The notes beneath the pieces are model-generated. The model had not been told where the DNA came from, ran no database searches, and was given only the letters and a program-made list of their open reading frames with translations. The translations under genes and the position numbers were made by a program. A stretch of 64,000 nt of DNA from Macromonas bipunctata (GTDB taxonomy: Bacteria > Pseudomonadota > Gammaproteobacteria > Burkholderiales > Burkholderiaceae_C), in assembly GCF_002837135.1 (NCBI RefSeq), contig NZ_NWBQ01000005.1:1-64000 (forward strand), in the 5' to 3' direction. This document shows, piece after piece, positions 43,559 to 54,610 of the stretch. Numbering within the stretch: the first letter of the stretch is position 1; the number at the start of each line of letters is the position of its first letter.

Positions 43559-46409
43559 ATGCCACAGCAACACCGCAGTCTTTTTAGAACCCTTTTTCTT
43601 CGTGCCACCTTTGTTGCGCTGGGCTGCGTGGGGCTGATTGCCTTGGGCGTGTACCTGGTGGTGATTCGGCTCGAAGCCCAAAACGCCACCGAACAGGCCG
43701 CCAGCGCCGCGTTCAAGAGCCTAGACCAACAGTTGGCCACCAAAGAATCTGCGGTGGTGGCCACCAGCACCGCACTGGCACGCGACCGTCGGATTCAACA
43801 AGGTTTGCTCACGCGCAACCGCGCGCCGCTGTTGGAAGTCGTCACAGATTTGCAAAAAGATTTTGCCGAAGTCACGTCGTACAAACACGTGCGCGCCCAA
43901 GTCATCAACGCCGATTTTGAGATCGTGGCCCGCTCTTGGGACCCTGCTTTTTTTGGGGCCAAAGCGCCCCACCCGCTGGGCCCCATTGTGGCCCAAACGC
44001 GCACCGCCCACGCCCACTTTGGGGTGGGCAACGCGGGCGCGGGCATTGTGGGCTTTGCACCCGTGCTGCACCAAGGCCAATTGCTGGGTTTGATCTCGGT
44101 CACGCAAGGCGTGCGCTCGGTGGTGCAAGACCTCCAGCGGCAATCGGTGGGCTGGGTGATGGTGATTGACGAAGCGCGGCTGCGCGCGCGCACACAAGGT
44201 GCGTTGCCCGCCGTCTTCCAGCGCAACCCCCGCATTCAGGATGGCCAACTGCTGGCACACGCCGAATGGTTCGAGGCCGCCGACGTGGCCTTTGTGCGCC
44301 AACACTGGAACACCATCGCCCAACTCTCGCAACCCGTGCTGCTGGGGCAGCGGCTGGTCACCGTGCGCGATATCCACGACGAGAGCGGCACCACCATTGG
44401 TAAAAACATTTTGCTGGTGGATGCCGGGCCCACCAACGCCGTGATTGCCAAGTACGAAGCCAAAATCTGGCTCATGATGCTGGGCAGCGCCTGCCTGATA
44501 CTGCTGATGGCGGCCATCATTTTGTGGGACGTGAAACGGCTCATCATGGTGCCGCTGCAATCCATGCTGACCAGCATCCGGCTGGCCACCAGCTTGCAAC
44601 GCTTTGATGTGCCGGTGGAAGTGGGACAAGCCGACGAAATTGGCGAGCTGCAACACAGCTTCAACAACCTGTTGTGCAGCCTGCGTGCTGCGTTGGACGA
44701 TGCCAATCAAGCCGTGACCGACGTGGCACAAGGGGATTTTTCGGCACGGATGAGCGGCACCTACTTGGGCAGTTTGCGCGAACTGCAATCCGGCATCAAC
44801 GCGGGCATTGAGGACTTGCGCAAGGCCCACACCTCGCTGGTGGAAGCCAACAACGCCAAGAGCATGTTTTTGGCCAACATGAGCCACGAAATCCGCACGC
44901 CCATGAACGCCATCATTGGCATGAGCTACCTCGCGCTGCAAACCCCGCTCAACGAGGAACAGTGCGAATACGTCAAACGCATCCACTCGGCGGGCAACTC
45001 GCTGCTGCGCATCATCAACGACATTCTGGACTTCTCCAAGATTGAGGCGGGCAAACTGGAGCTGGAGCGCGTGCCGTTCCGGCTGGAAGACGTGCTGTCC
45101 AACTCGCTGGTGATGGTGCGCAAGCAAGCCGCCGACAAAGGGCTGGAGCTGCTGTTGGACATGCCCGATGCCCAATTGGTCAACGAACAAGCGGTGTTTT
45201 TGGGCGACGGCCTGCGGCTGGAACAAATCCTCATCAACCTGTTGAGCAACGCCGTCAAGTTCACCACCACGGGGGGCGTGGTGGTGTCGGTGCGCAGCAC
45301 CACCACACCCGGCGCAAACCCCGTGGGCATCGCCTTTACGGTCGAGGATTCCGGCATCGGCATGAGCGCCGAACAAATGGCCGGACTGTTCCAAGAGTTT
45401 ACGCAAGCCGATGGCTCCACCACACGCCGCTTTGGCGGCACCGGGCTGGGCCTGGCCATCACCAAACGGCTGGTGGGCATGATGGGCGGCCACATCGATG
45501 TCCACAGCGAAGTGGGCAAAGGCACACGCTTCACGTTCGAGCTGGACTTTGAGCCAGTGCCCCCCCAGCGCCGGCACCCACAGCGGCGCGCCAGGCCTGC
45601 CGCAGCCTGTGGCCTCGTCCACTTGCTTGGTGGTGGACGACAACGAAGACGCGGCCCGCGTGCTGGCGGGCATGCTGGGCAGCATGGGATTGCAGGTGCA
45701 ATGGGTCACATCGGCCCAAGCGGCGCTGCAAACCCTGCACAGTGGTGCGCGCTTTGACCTGCTGTTTGTGGACTGGGTGATGCCCGGCACCGATGGCGAG
45801 GCGTTTGTGCGCGACATCCGCCGCTTGCCGCAACTGGCGGCCACGTCGGTGGTGATTGTGTCGGCGCACGACATGGCCGGCCTGCAACACATGGCCGAGG
45901 GCTTGGGCGTGCAGCGCGTATTGACCAAACCCGTGCTGCCCGAGCACATCCGCTCCATCTTCAAAAACCGCCAGCCGACCCCGGTACCCACGCCTGCCGC
46001 ATCCCCCACGTCCGACGACACCGCCCGGCTGGCCGGCATGCGCGTGCTGCTGGTGGAGGACAACATGGTCAACCAACTGCTGGCACGCAAACTGCTGGAA
46101 GCCAAAAAAATACAGGTCGATGTGGCCGCCGACGGCCAGCAGGCGTTGGACAAACTGCACGCCCACGCGCCCGACCACTACCACCTGGTGCTGATGGACA
46201 TGCAAATGCCCGTGATGGACGGCTACACCGCCACCCAGCGCCTGCGCACCCAACCGCAGTTTGAGCAACTGCCCATCGTCGCCCTGACCGCACACGCCAT
46301 GGTGGAAGAAGCCGAACGCTGCAAAGCCTTGGGCATGAACGAGCACCTGAGCAAACCCATCCACCCGGAAAAGCTGTACCAGATGCTGCTGCGCTACGCA
46401 CCAGCCTGA
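43559..46409 (+). pseudogene. Hybrid sensor histidine kinase, frame broken at a poly-C tract
   Basis: With one base removed from the C7 run at 45560-45566 the two frames join into about 949 residues. Order: transmembrane helix (about 17-36), a large periplasmic sensor region, second helix (about 305-325), HAMP, HisKA with [11 protein letters not shown] (phospho-His about 443), HATPase with LLSNAVKFT and [10 protein letters not shown], then two receiver domains (LLFVDWVMPG and LVLMDMQMPVMDG). In the sequence as given, the kinase part stops at 45757 and the receivers are in the +1 frame. Both halves look under normal selection, so a sequencing error or a phase-variable tract is likely. Confidence 0.85.
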
Positions 46410-46461
46410 AGATTTGCCCCCGCACTGCCACCGTTTGGCCCACTTGCCGGACAATCGGCGC

Positions 46462-47844
46462 ATGACGACCCTCAAAGCCCCTGAACTGCTGTTACCCGCT
46501 GGCTCGCTGGACAAAATGCGCGCCGCTTACGACTTTGGTGCCGATGCGATTTACGCCGGCCAGCCCCGCTACTCCTTGCGCGCCCGCAACAACGAATTCC
46601 GGCTCGAACAGATTGAAATCGGCATCAACGAAGCCCACGCGCGGGGCAAAAAATTCTTCGTCACGAGCAACCTGCTGCCGCACAACGACAAGGTGCGCAC
46701 CTACCTGCGCGACATCGAACCCGTCATCGCCATGAAGCCCGACGCGCTCATCATGGCCGACCCCGGCCTCATCATGATGGTGCGCGAGAAATACCCCGAA
46801 GTGGCCATCCACCTCTCGGTGCAGGCCAACACCGTCAACTGGGCAGCGGTCAAGTTCTGGCAAAAGGTGGGCGTGACCCGCATCATTTTGAGCCGCGAAC
46901 TGAGCCTGGACGAAATCGAGAAAATCCGCCAAGAATGCCCCGACATGGAGCTGGAAGTGTTCGTCCACGGGGCGCTGTGCATTGCGTACTCGGGGCGCTG
47001 CCTGTTGAGCGGCTACTTCAACCGCCGCGACCCCAACCAAGGCACCTGCACCAACGCCTGCCGTTGGGACTACAAAACCCAACCCACCGCCACCGACCCC
47101 AACACCGGCGAAGCCATTCCTGTGGCAATGGAGCAAGGCTTCAACTTCAACCAGGCGCAAGAGGAAGCCGAACAATCCTTTGCCGCCTGCGGCGGCGGCC
47201 AGCGCCACCCTAAGGCCGATCAGGTGTACCTGATCGAAGAAGCGGGCCGACCGGGGCAGCTCATGCCCATCATGGAAGACGAGCACGGCACCTACATCAT
47301 GAACAGCAAAGACTTGCGCGCCATTGAGCACGTGCAACGTCTGGCCGAAATTGGTGTCGATTCGCTCAAGATCGAGGGCCGCACCAAGAGCCTGTACTAC
47401 GTGGCGCGCACGGCGCAAATCTACCGCCAGGCCATTGACGACGCAGTAGCGGGCCGCCCGTTCAACCCCCGGCTCATCACCGAGCTGGAAGGGCTGGCCA
47501 ACCGAGGCTACACCAGTGGCTTTCTGGAACGCCGCCCCAGCCAGGACTACCAAAACTACGAAACCGGCCATTCATTGGTGGGCCACAGCCACTACGTGGG
47601 CGACGTACACGCCATCCAAGACGGCTGGGCAGAGGTGGAAGTCAAAAACAAGTTCTCGGTTGGCGACCAGCTTCAAGTCATCCACCCCAGCGGCAACCAA
47701 ATCATCACGCTGGAACAGATGCAAAAACTCGATGGCGAAGCCGTCACCGTGGCACCAGGCAGCCCGCTCAAGGTGCGTATCCCGCTGCCCGAACAGTACC
47801 AAGGTGCGCTGCTGGCGCGCATCCTGCCCGTGGCCGGTGCCTGA
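46462..47844 (+). CDS. trhP: U32 family peptidase, tRNA hydroxylation protein TrhP-like (YegQ)
   Basis: 460 residues. The U32 signature MELEVFVHGALCIAYSG with GRCLLSGYFNRRDPNQGTC supplies cysteines for an iron-sulfur cluster. In E. coli the homologue YegQ/TrhP is required for 5-hydroxyuridine formation at tRNA position 34 using prephenate. Length and C-terminal beta domain (VEVKNKFSVGDQLQVIHP) match. The ATG at 46462 is the family start. Confidence 0.9.
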   Translation: MTTLKAPELLLPAGSLDKMRAAYDFGADAIYAGQPRYSLRARNNEFRLEQIEIGINEAHARGKKFFVTSNLLPHNDKVRTYLRDIEPVIAMKPDALIMADPGLIMMVREKYPEVAIHLSVQANTVNWAAVKFWQKVGVTRIILSRELSLDEIEKIRQECPDMELEVFVHGALCIAYSGRCLLSGYFNRRDPNQGTCTNACRWDYKTQPTATDPNTGEAIPVAMEQGFNFNQAQEEAEQSFAACGGGQRHPKADQVYLIEEAGRPGQLMPIMEDEHGTYIMNSKDLRAIEHVQRLAEIGVDSLKIEGRTKSLYYVARTAQIYRQAIDDAVAGRPFNPRLITELEGLANRGYTSGFLERRPSQDYQNYETGHSLVGHSHYVGDVHAIQDGWAEVEVKNKFSVGDQLQVIHPSGNQIITLEQMQKLDGEAVTVAPGSPLKVRIPLPEQYQGALLARILPVAGA

Positions 47845-47904
47845 CACCGCGCTGCACCGTTAAAATTGCAACCCCGCTTCTTTCACACACTCACAGGTAC
47901 CTCC

Positions 47905-49101
47905 ATGTCTCTGTTTTCCGCCGTTGAAATGGCCCCCCGCGACCCGATTCTGGGCCTGAACGAGCAATTTGCCGCCGACACCAACCCCAACAAGGTCAAC
48001 CTGGGCGTGGGCGTGTACTACGACGACAACGGCAAGCTGCCGCTGCTGCAATGCGTGCAGCAAGCCGAAGCCACGCTGATGGAAAAGCCCACCGCACGCG
48101 GCTACCTGCCCATCGACGGCATTGCGGCCTACGACAACGGTGTCAAGGCGCTGGTGTTCGGTGCCGACAGCGAGCCGGTGCAGAGTGGCCGTGTGGCCAC
48201 CGTGCAAGCCATTGGCGGCACCGGTGGCCTCAAAATTGGTGCCGACTTCCTGAAGAAACTCAGCCCCAACGCCAAGGTGCTGATCTCCGACCCGAGCTGG
48301 GAAAACCACCGCGCGCTGTTTGCCAACGCTGGTTTTGAAGTGGACACCTACGCCTACTACGACGCTGAAAAACGCGGTGTCAACTTTGAAGGCATGCTGG
48401 CCAGCCTCAACGCCGCCGAAGCGGGCACCATCATCGTGCTGCACGCCTGCTGCCACAACCCGACCGGCTACGACTTGACCCCCGCACAGTGGGATCAGGT
48501 GATCGCCGTGATCCAGGCCAAGGGCCTGACCCCGTTCCTCGACATGGCCTACCAGGGCTTTGGCTTTGGCATTGCCGAAGACGGTGCCGTGATCGGCAAG
48601 TTCGTGGCCGCTGGCCTGACCTTCTTTGTGTCCACCAGCTTCTCCAAGAGCTTCAGCCTGTACGGCGAGCGCGTGGGTGCCCTGAGCGTGCTGTGCGACA
48701 ACAAAGAAGAAGCCGCCCGCGTGCTGAGCCAGCTCAAGATCGTCATCCGCACCAACTACTCCAACCCGCCCACCCACGGTGGTGCTGTGGTGGCCGCTGT
48801 GCTGAGCAACCCAGAACTGCGCGCCCTGTGGGAGCAGGAACTGGGCGGCATGCGCGTGCGCATCAAGGAAATGCGCCAGAAGCTGGTGGATGGCCTCAAG
48901 GCCGCTGGCGTGGCGCGCGACATGTCCTTCATCACCACCCAGATCGGCATGTTCAGCTACTCGGGCCTGACCAAGGATCAGATGGTGCGCCTGCGCAGCG
49001 AATTTGGCGTGTACGGCACCGACACCGGCCGCATGTGCGTGGCCGCGCTCAACAGCAAGAACATCGACTACGTCTGCAAGGCCATCGCCGCCGTGCTGTG
49101 A
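47905..49101 (+). CDS. tyrB: Aromatic amino acid/aspartate aminotransferase
   Basis: 398 residues, class I fold type I PLP enzyme (MSLFSAVEMAPRDPILGLN). The PLP lysine is in STSFSKSFSLYGERVG and the substrate-binding arginine region near FGVYGTDTGRMCVAALN. Could act as aspartate (AspC) or aromatic (TyrB) aminotransferase; sequence alone does not decide. It ends at a strong terminator. Confidence 0.92.
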   Translation: MSLFSAVEMAPRDPILGLNEQFAADTNPNKVNLGVGVYYDDNGKLPLLQCVQQAEATLMEKPTARGYLPIDGIAAYDNGVKALVFGADSEPVQSGRVATVQAIGGTGGLKIGADFLKKLSPNAKVLISDPSWENHRALFANAGFEVDTYAYYDAEKRGVNFEGMLASLNAAEAGTIIVLHACCHNPTGYDLTPAQWDQVIAVIQAKGLTPFLDMAYQGFGFGIAEDGAVIGKFVAAGLTFFVSTSFSKSFSLYGERVGALSVLCDNKEEAARVLSQLKIVIRTNYSNPPTHGGAVVAAVLSNPELRALWEQELGGMRVRIKEMRQKLVDGLKAAGVARDMSFITTQIGMFSYSGLTKDQMVRLRSEFGVYGTDTGRMCVAALNSKNIDYVCKAIAAVL

Positions 49102-49130
49102 CGCCATTGGCTGCACCGCAGCTGATGTCC

Positions 49131-49156
49131 AAAAGCCGGCTCGTCCGGCTTTTTTT
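49131..49156 (+). terminator. Rho-independent terminator after tyrB
   Basis: AAAAGCCGG pairs with CCGGCTTTT around CTCGT, followed by further T residues. Confidence 0.9.
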
Positions 49157-49203
49157 ATGGCCCGACATCGACTGGAAATACGGTGTCGGCGCGCCAAACC
49201 TGC

Positions 49204-49221
49204 TATATTGCTGCACTGCAA
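49204..49221 (+). promoter_or_regulatory. Possible phaZ promoter and palindromic operator
   Basis: A -10-like TATATT (49204-49209) overlaps TTGCTGCACTGCAA (49208-49221), an inverted repeat of TTGC and GCAA around six bases. It lies 25-42 bp before the phaZ ATG. GC-flanked palindromes of this kind control PHA granule genes through PhaR in related bacteria; assignment here is tentative. Confidence 0.35.
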
Positions 49222-49245
49222 CATAATATTGAATGAGAGAAAAAC

Positions 49246-50901
49246 ATGCTCTACCAGATCTACGAAACCCAACGCTCGTTGATGGAGCCGTTCTCTGACC
49301 TGGCGCAAGCCGTCTCCAAGCTGTACAGCAACCCGCTGTCGCCGCTGGGCCAGAACCCCTGGGCGCAACGCATTGCCGCCGGCTACGACCTGCTGCACCG
49401 CCTGGGCAAGGATTACGAAAAACCCGCCTTCGACATCCGCACCGTGACGGTGAACGGCGTGGACGTGGCCATCTACGAGCGCGTCGAGATCAACAAGCCG
49501 TTCTGCGAGCTGCGCCGCTTCAAGCGCTTCACCGATGACCCGGCCACCCTGACCCAGCTCAAGGGCCAGCCCGTGGTGCTGATCGTAGCACCGCTGTCGG
49601 GCCACTACGCCACGCTGCTGCGCGACACCGTGCGCACCATGCTGCGCGACCACAAGGTTTACATCACCGACTGGCGCAACGCGCGCCTGGTGCCGCAGTC
49701 CGAGGGCGACTTCCACCTCGACGACTACGTCAACTACGTGCAGGACTTCGTGCGCTACCTGCAAGAACGTTACGGCAACTGCCATGTCATCAGCGTGTGC
49801 CAACCCACCGTGCCGGTGATGGCCGCCGTGTCGCTGATGGCCACGCGCGGCGAGAAAACCCCGCTGTCCATGACCATGATGGGCGGCCCGATCGACGCCA
49901 GCCGCTCGCCCACCGCCGTCAACACGCTGGCGGTACACCGCAGCTTCGAGTGGCTCGAGAACAACGTGATCTACCGCGTGCCGAGCAACTTCCCCGGTGC
50001 GGGCCGCCGCGTGTACCCCGGCTTCTTGCAATACGCGGGCTTTGTGGCCATGAACCCCGACCGCCACGCCAACAGCCACTACGACTACTTTCGCGACCTC
50101 ATCAAGGGCGACAACGAAAGCGCCGACAGCCACCGCCAGTTCTACGACGAGTACAACGCGGTGCTGGACATGGACGCGCACTACTACCTGGAGACCATCC
50201 AGACCGTGTTCCAGGAGTTCAAGCTGGTCAAGGGCACCTGGGACGTGCGCAGCCCCGACGGCGAGCTGGAGCGCGTGCGTCCGGCCGACATCACCACCAC
50301 CGCGCTGCTGACGGTGGAAGGGGAACTGGACGACATCTCGGGCGCAGGCCAGACCGCCGCCGCACACGACATGTGCACCGGCATCCCCGAGGCGCGCCGC
50401 CAGCACTACAAGGCCGAAGGCGCGGGCCACTACGGCATCTTCAGCGGCCGCCGCTGGCGCGAGATGGTGTACCCGGCGGTCAAGGCCTTCATCTGGAGCC
50501 ACAACGGCACCGCCCAGCCGACTGCAGCCGCTGTCACCACACCCGTCGCCACCCCGGCCGTGGCCGAAGCGATGACGGAAGCCGTGATTGCCCCGGCCCC
50601 GCTGGCCGCACAAGAGACCACAGCAGCACCGGAAAGCGTGGCCGCCGCAGAACCGGAGGCCGCCGTCACCAGCCCGACAGCAGCCGCTGAGGCAGAAACT
50701 GTGGCCGAAACGGCTGCGGTAACGCAAGAAGCCAGCGGCGCCAGCACCGAAGCGCAAGCCACAGCACCACAAGCCGCTGAGGCCACGGCCGCGGCACTCG
50801 CTGCTGCGGCGGCACCGGCCAAGCCTGCCGCTGGCACCGCCCCGGCACGCCGCACGGCGGCCAGCGGCAAGGGCTACGCCGGTCGCCCGGGCCGCCGCTG
50901 A
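49246..50901 (+). CDS. phaZ: Intracellular poly(3-hydroxybutyrate) depolymerase
   Basis: 551 residues. The first 415 match intracellular PHB depolymerases of the PhaZ1 type, with catalytic Cys185 in [11 protein letters not shown] instead of a serine lipase box, and late acidic and histidine residues near [11 protein letters not shown] and AGHYGIF. Degrades native PHB granules. Residues from about 418 onward form an unusual 130-residue Ala/Thr/Pro/Glu-rich tail ending in a basic patch ([18 protein letters not shown]). Such AP-rich tails occur on granule-associated and DNA-binding proteins, so it could tether the enzyme to granules or the nucleoid. Confidence 0.92.
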   Translation: MLYQIYETQRSLMEPFSDLAQAVSKLYSNPLSPLGQNPWAQRIAAGYDLLHRLGKDYEKPAFDIRTVTVNGVDVAIYERVEINKPFCELRRFKRFTDDPATLTQLKGQPVVLIVAPLSGHYATLLRDTVRTMLRDHKVYITDWRNARLVPQSEGDFHLDDYVNYVQDFVRYLQERYGNCHVISVCQPTVPVMAAVSLMATRGEKTPLSMTMMGGPIDASRSPTAVNTLAVHRSFEWLENNVIYRVPSNFPGAGRRVYPGFLQYAGFVAMNPDRHANSHYDYFRDLIKGDNESADSHRQFYDEYNAVLDMDAHYYLETIQTVFQEFKLVKGTWDVRSPDGELERVRPADITTTALLTVEGELDDISGAGQTAAAHDMCTGIPEARRQHYKAEGAGHYGIFSGRRWREMVYPAVKAFIWSHNGTAQPTAAAVTTPVATPAVAEAMTEAVIAPAPLAAQETTAAPESVAAAEPEAAVTSPTAAAEAETVAETAAVTQEASGASTEAQATAPQAAEATAAALAAAAAPAKPAAGTAPARRTAASGKGYAGRPGRR

Positions 50902-50906
50902 AGCCC

Positions 50907-51620
50907 ATGGCAGGTGCTGTGCCGGAGGCTTCCTCCCTCACCGGACTGGCGGCGCAGCTCAACGCTGCGCTGCCGCAAACCCAATGCACCCGCTGCGGCT
51001 ACCCGGACTGCGCGGCCTACGCGCAGGCCATCGCCCACGGCGAGGCCGCCATCAACCAGTGCCCACCGGGCGGTGCGCAAGGCGTGCGCAAGCTGGCCGC
51101 GCTGACGGGCCAACCCCTGCAAGCCCTCAACCCCGAACACGGGCAAGAAGCGCCGCGCACACTGGCCGTCATTGATGAGGATTGGTGCATCGGTTGCACC
51201 CTGTGCATCAAAGCCTGCCCCACCGACGCGATTGTGGGCACCCACAAACGCATGCACACCGTCATCGAGCCGTATTGCACCGGCTGCGAACTGTGCATTC
51301 CGGTGTGCCCGGTCGATTGCATCCAGCTGGAGAACGCGAGCGGCACCCAAACCGGCTGGGAAGCGTGGTCGATGCAACAAGCCGACACCGCCCGCGCACG
51401 CTACACGTGGCGACAACAGCGTCTGCAACGCGAAGCGGTGGAACACCAAGCGCGCCAAGAACGCAAGGCCGAAGACAAACTGGCCCATCTGGCCGAGCAC
51501 TCCAAGATCACCGACCCGGTGGTGCTGGACAAGAAACGCGTGCTGATTGAAGCCGCGCTGGCGCGTTCACGCCAGCAACGGCAAGCCGCCACAACGGCAA
51601 GCCCCAGCTCAAGCGCGTAA
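50907..51620 (+). CDS. rnfB: RnfB-like electron transport ferredoxin
   Basis: 237 residues. A Fe-S domain with [12 protein letters not shown] and a later Cys (four-cysteine cluster), then two ferredoxin 4Fe-4S motifs, [12 protein letters not shown] and [15 protein letters not shown]. This matches the soluble part of RnfB/RsxB, but the N-terminal membrane helix is absent and no other rnf genes are nearby, as is usual for the stand-alone form in Burkholderiales. The C-terminus is charged and helical. It starts 5 bp after phaZ, and its end overlaps the convergent P450 gene by 12 bp. Confidence 0.9.
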   Translation: MAGAVPEASSLTGLAAQLNAALPQTQCTRCGYPDCAAYAQAIAHGEAAINQCPPGGAQGVRKLAALTGQPLQALNPEHGQEAPRTLAVIDEDWCIGCTLCIKACPTDAIVGTHKRMHTVIEPYCTGCELCIPVCPVDCIQLENASGTQTGWEAWSMQQADTARARYTWRQQRLQREAVEHQARQERKAEDKLAHLAEHSKITDPVVLDKKRVLIEAALARSRQQRQAATTASPSSSA

Positions 51621-52805
51621 GCGCAAAGCGTGCAGCCCCCGGTACACAGGGTTGCCGTTGCGCTGTGGCGCAGCCGCCAGTTGCCAATGGGCGCAACGCT
51701 GGGCCAACGCCTTGAACACCGCTTGGGCCTCCAACTGGGTCAACGCAGCACCAATGCACACGTGCGGGCCACTGCCAAACGACAGCGCGCCCACGTTGCT
51801 GCGCGTGATGTCCAGCGTGTCCGGGTCGGGGTGGCGCTCAGGGTCGCGGTTGGCCGATCCGATCAGCGCCAGCACCAGTTGACCCCGACGCACCGGCTGG
51901 CCCGCCAGTTCCACGTCAGTGGCCGCACGCCGCCCCGTCCATTGCACCGGGCTGTCAAAGCGCAACAGTTCGCGCACCGCTGGAGCGGCCAGATCGGGTT
52001 GCTCGCACAGACGCTGCCACTGGTCGGGGTGCTTGAGCAAGCTCAACATGCCGTTGCCCAGCAGGTTGCGCGTGGTCTCGTAACCGGCAAACAGCAACAT
52101 GGCGCATTGGGCCACCAGCTCCGCCCCGGCTTCAATGCGGCCATCGGCTTGGGCTTGCGCCAGCAGCGTTACCCAGTCGTCGGCAGGCTCGCGCAAACGG
52201 CGGGGCAACAGGTCACGCTCAAAGTACGCGGCCATGTCCAGCAGGCTGCGCTGGGCGGTGCGGGCTTGCTCCAGCGTGGGCTGGGCCGCGCCGATGAAAG
52301 CGGCCAAATCTTCGCACCACAGCAAAAAATCGTCCTGCAAATCGGCATCCAGCCCCATCAACCGCGCCACCACCTGCGCGGGCAAAGCGCGGGCCATGTG
52401 GGCCATGAAGTCGAATTCGCCCTCAATCGGCACCGCATCGATCAGGCGTTCCACCATCAGCGCCACTTCGGGCTGCAACGCGGCCAGCCGCTCAGGCCGA
52501 AACGCCGGTTGCAGCACTTGGCGCAGCCGCTGGTGGTCGGGCGGATCGCGGAACAGCATGGCGCGCGCAAACAGGCGTTGCAGCGGGGCCAATGTGCGGC
52601 GTTCCTCGGCGTTGTCGGTGGTGTCCATCACCCAGCCGCCCGTGCGCTGGGCCGACAGACGCGGATCGCGCAACGCAGCCTCCACGTCGGCGTGGCGGGT
52701 CAGCACCCACGCGCCGCCAAAAAAGTCGTCGCGCCAGTGGATGGGCCCCGCCTCGCGCCAGGTGCGGTAGGTGGGGTAAGGGTCGTCCAGGAACTCAGGC
52801 GTCAT
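51609..52805 (-). CDS. Cytochrome P450, last gene of the biotin operon (BioI-like role possible)
   Basis: 398 residues. Haem-binding [13 protein letters not shown] with Cys350, I-helix oxygen-activation motif [11 protein letters not shown], and the K-helix ELLR. A soluble class I bacterial P450 needing ferredoxin. The ATG at 52805 overlaps the end of bioB by 11 bp, so it is translationally coupled to biotin synthase. In Bacillus subtilis the P450 BioI makes the pimeloyl moiety by cleaving fatty acyl-ACP. bioC and bioH, the usual pimeloyl genes, are absent from this operon. A BioI-like role is inferred from context only; the RnfB-like ferredoxin gene lies tail to tail with it. Confidence 0.9.
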   Translation of the reverse strand: MTPEFLDDPYPTYRTWREAGPIHWRDDFFGGAWVLTRHADVEAALRDPRLSAQRTGGWVMDTTDNAEERRTLAPLQRLFARAMLFRDPPDHQRLRQVLQPAFRPERLAALQPEVALMVERLIDAVPIEGEFDFMAHMARALPAQVVARLMGLDADLQDDFLLWCEDLAAFIGAAQPTLEQARTAQRSLLDMAAYFERDLLPRRLREPADDWVTLLAQAQADGRIEAGAELVAQCAMLLFAGYETTRNLLGNGMLSLLKHPDQWQRLCEQPDLAAPAVRELLRFDSPVQWTGRRAATDVELAGQPVRRGQLVLALIGSANRDPERHPDPDTLDITRSNVGALSFGSGPHVCIGAALTQLEAQAVFKALAQRCAHWQLAAAPQRNGNPVYRGLHALRLRA

Positions 52806-53856
52806 GGCGCGGGGTGCAGCACGACGACGGCGCATCGGCACGCACCGCCGGGCGCTCGCCCTGGGTGTGCAGGCCCAGGCGCTCGAACAGGCGGCGGTCG
52901 CGTTCGGCCTGCGGGTTGGTGGTGGTCAACAGGCGGTCGCCATAGAAGATGGAGTTGGCACCGGCGGCAAAGCACAAAGCCTGCAGCGCGTCGTCCATCT
53001 GCTCACGGCCCGCCGACAGGCGCACCATGGTGGTGGGCATGGTGATGCGCGCCACCGCAATGGTGCGCACGAACTCGAACGGGTCGATAGGTTCGGCGTT
53101 TTCCAGCGGGGTGCCGGGCACGGCCACCAGGTTGTTGATTGGCACCGATTCGGGGTACGGATCCAAGTTGGCCAACTGCGCGATCAGACCGGCACGCTGT
53201 TCCCGTGTTTCACCCAAGCCCACAATGCCGCCGCAGCAGACGTTGATGCCCGCATCGCGCACATTGTTCAGGGTATCAAGACGGTCTTGGTAGCTGCGGG
53301 TGCTGATGATGCTGCCGTAAAAGTCGGGGGCGCTGTCAAGGTTGTGGTTGTAGTAATTCAACCCAGCGTCTTTGAGCTGGTGCGCCTGGTCGGCATCGAG
53401 CATGCCCAGCGTCATGCAGGTTTCCAGGCCCAAGGCGCGCACACCTTGCACCATTTCGGTCACGCGCTCCATGTCGCGCTCCTTGGGGCTGCGCCACGCC
53501 GCGCCCATGCAAAAGCGTGTGGCACCCTGGTCTTTGGCGGCTTGGGCGGCTTGCAACACTTCGTCCAACGGCATCAGTTTGCTGGCTTCCACGCCCGCGT
53601 CAAAGTGCGACGATTGCGGGCAGTAGCCGCAGTCTTCGGCGCAACCGCCAGTCTTGATGGACAACAGGGTGGAGAGCTGCACCTCGTTGGGGTTGAAATG
53701 CTCACGGTGTACCTGCTGGGCGCGGAACAGCAAATCCATGAACGGCAGCTCGAACAAGGCGGCCACATCGGCCACGCTCCAGCGGGCATCGGGCGCTGCC
53801 GCAGCGGGCACCGGGCGGCGCAGGGAACTCAGGGGAACAGAAGCGACAGTGGTCAT
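52795..53856 (-). CDS. bioB: Biotin synthase
   Basis: 353 residues, radical SAM enzyme. The [4Fe-4S] motif C72-x3-C76-x2-C79 ([12 protein letters not shown]) is present, as are the residues for the [2Fe-2S] cluster ([32 protein letters not shown]). Inserts sulfur into dethiobiotin. The ATG at 53856 follows the family start; it lies 13 bp after bioD. Confidence 0.97.
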   Translation of the reverse strand: MTTVASVPLSSLRRPVPAAAAPDARWSVADVAALFELPFMDLLFRAQQVHREHFNPNEVQLSTLLSIKTGGCAEDCGYCPQSSHFDAGVEASKLMPLDEVLQAAQAAKDQGATRFCMGAAWRSPKERDMERVTEMVQGVRALGLETCMTLGMLDADQAHQLKDAGLNYYNHNLDSAPDFYGSIISTRSYQDRLDTLNNVRDAGINVCCGGIVGLGETREQRAGLIAQLANLDPYPESVPINNLVAVPGTPLENAEPIDPFEFVRTIAVARITMPTTMVRLSAGREQMDDALQALCFAAGANSIFYGDRLLTTTNPQAERDRRLFERLGLHTQGERPAVRADAPSSCCTPRHDA

Positions 53857-53869
53857 GGTGTCTTGAAGT

Positions 53870-54610
53870 TCAGACGGAGGAAACGGCCTGCGCGTGCAGT
53901 GGCCCAAAATGGGCTTGCAACACATCGGCCTGGAAAAATCGGGCGATGCTGGCGGCATCGGGCGGGCTCAGGTGCGGCACAATGCCCCAGCACGGTACCT
54001 GGTGGCGGCGTTGCAGTTCGTGCGTCAGGGTGCGCACATTGTCGGACAGATGCGGCATGGCCGGATCTATGGTGTTGCCCACCCAGCCCACCAGACGCAA
54101 ACCGCGCGCGGCCACAGCTTCAGCGGTCAAGATGGCGTGGTTCAAGCACCCCAGGCGCAACCCGACCACCAGCACCACCGGCAAGGCAAGATCAGCCATC
54201 AGATCGGCGCTGTCCCAGTCCGGCCCCAGCGGAATGCACAGGCCGCCGGCTCCTTCCACCACCAGCACATCGGCCTGAGCGGCCAAGGCCTGCGCTCCTT
54301 GGAGCAAAGCGGCGCGGTCGATGGGACGCTGCTCCAGCGCAGCGGCAATGTGCGGAGCACAGGCGGTACGCAACTGGCACGGCCCCACCTGCGCCATCGA
54401 CACCGGCACCGGGCTGTGGCGCTGCAACAATGCCACGTCCTCGTTGATCCAGACCCCCTCGGCGTTGGGTTCCATGCCCGCCGCCACTGGCTTGTAGCCT
54501 GCGGCCCGTACACCGCGCTGGCACAGCCAGTGCAACAAGCCCGCGCTGATGTGGGTTTTGCCGACTTCGGTGTCGGTGCCGGTCACAAAAATACCGTTGA
54601 TACCGCTCAT
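53870..54610 (-). CDS. bioD: Dethiobiotin synthetase
   Basis: 246 residues. N-terminal P-loop [20 protein letters not shown] and the [15 protein letters not shown] block. Carboxylates 7,8-diaminopelargonate with ATP. The ATG overlaps the bioF stop (ATGA). Confidence 0.96.
   Translation of the reverse strand: MSGINGIFVTGTDTEVGKTHISAGLLHWLCQRGVRAAGYKPVAAGMEPNAEGVWINEDVALLQRHSPVPVSMAQVGPCQLRTACAPHIAAALEQRPIDRAALLQGAQALAAQADVLVVEGAGGLCIPLGPDWDSADLMADLALPVVLVVGLRLGCLNHAILTAEAVAARGLRLVGWVGNTIDPAMPHLSDNVRTLTHELQRRHQVPCWGIVPHLSPPDAASIARFFQADVLQAHFGPLHAQAVSSV

Noticed and set aside
45560-45566. Programmed ribosomal frameshifting in the histidine kinase
   Set aside because: No slippery heptamer with a downstream stimulator was recognised, and the required shift is +1 at a plain C run; an indel is simpler.
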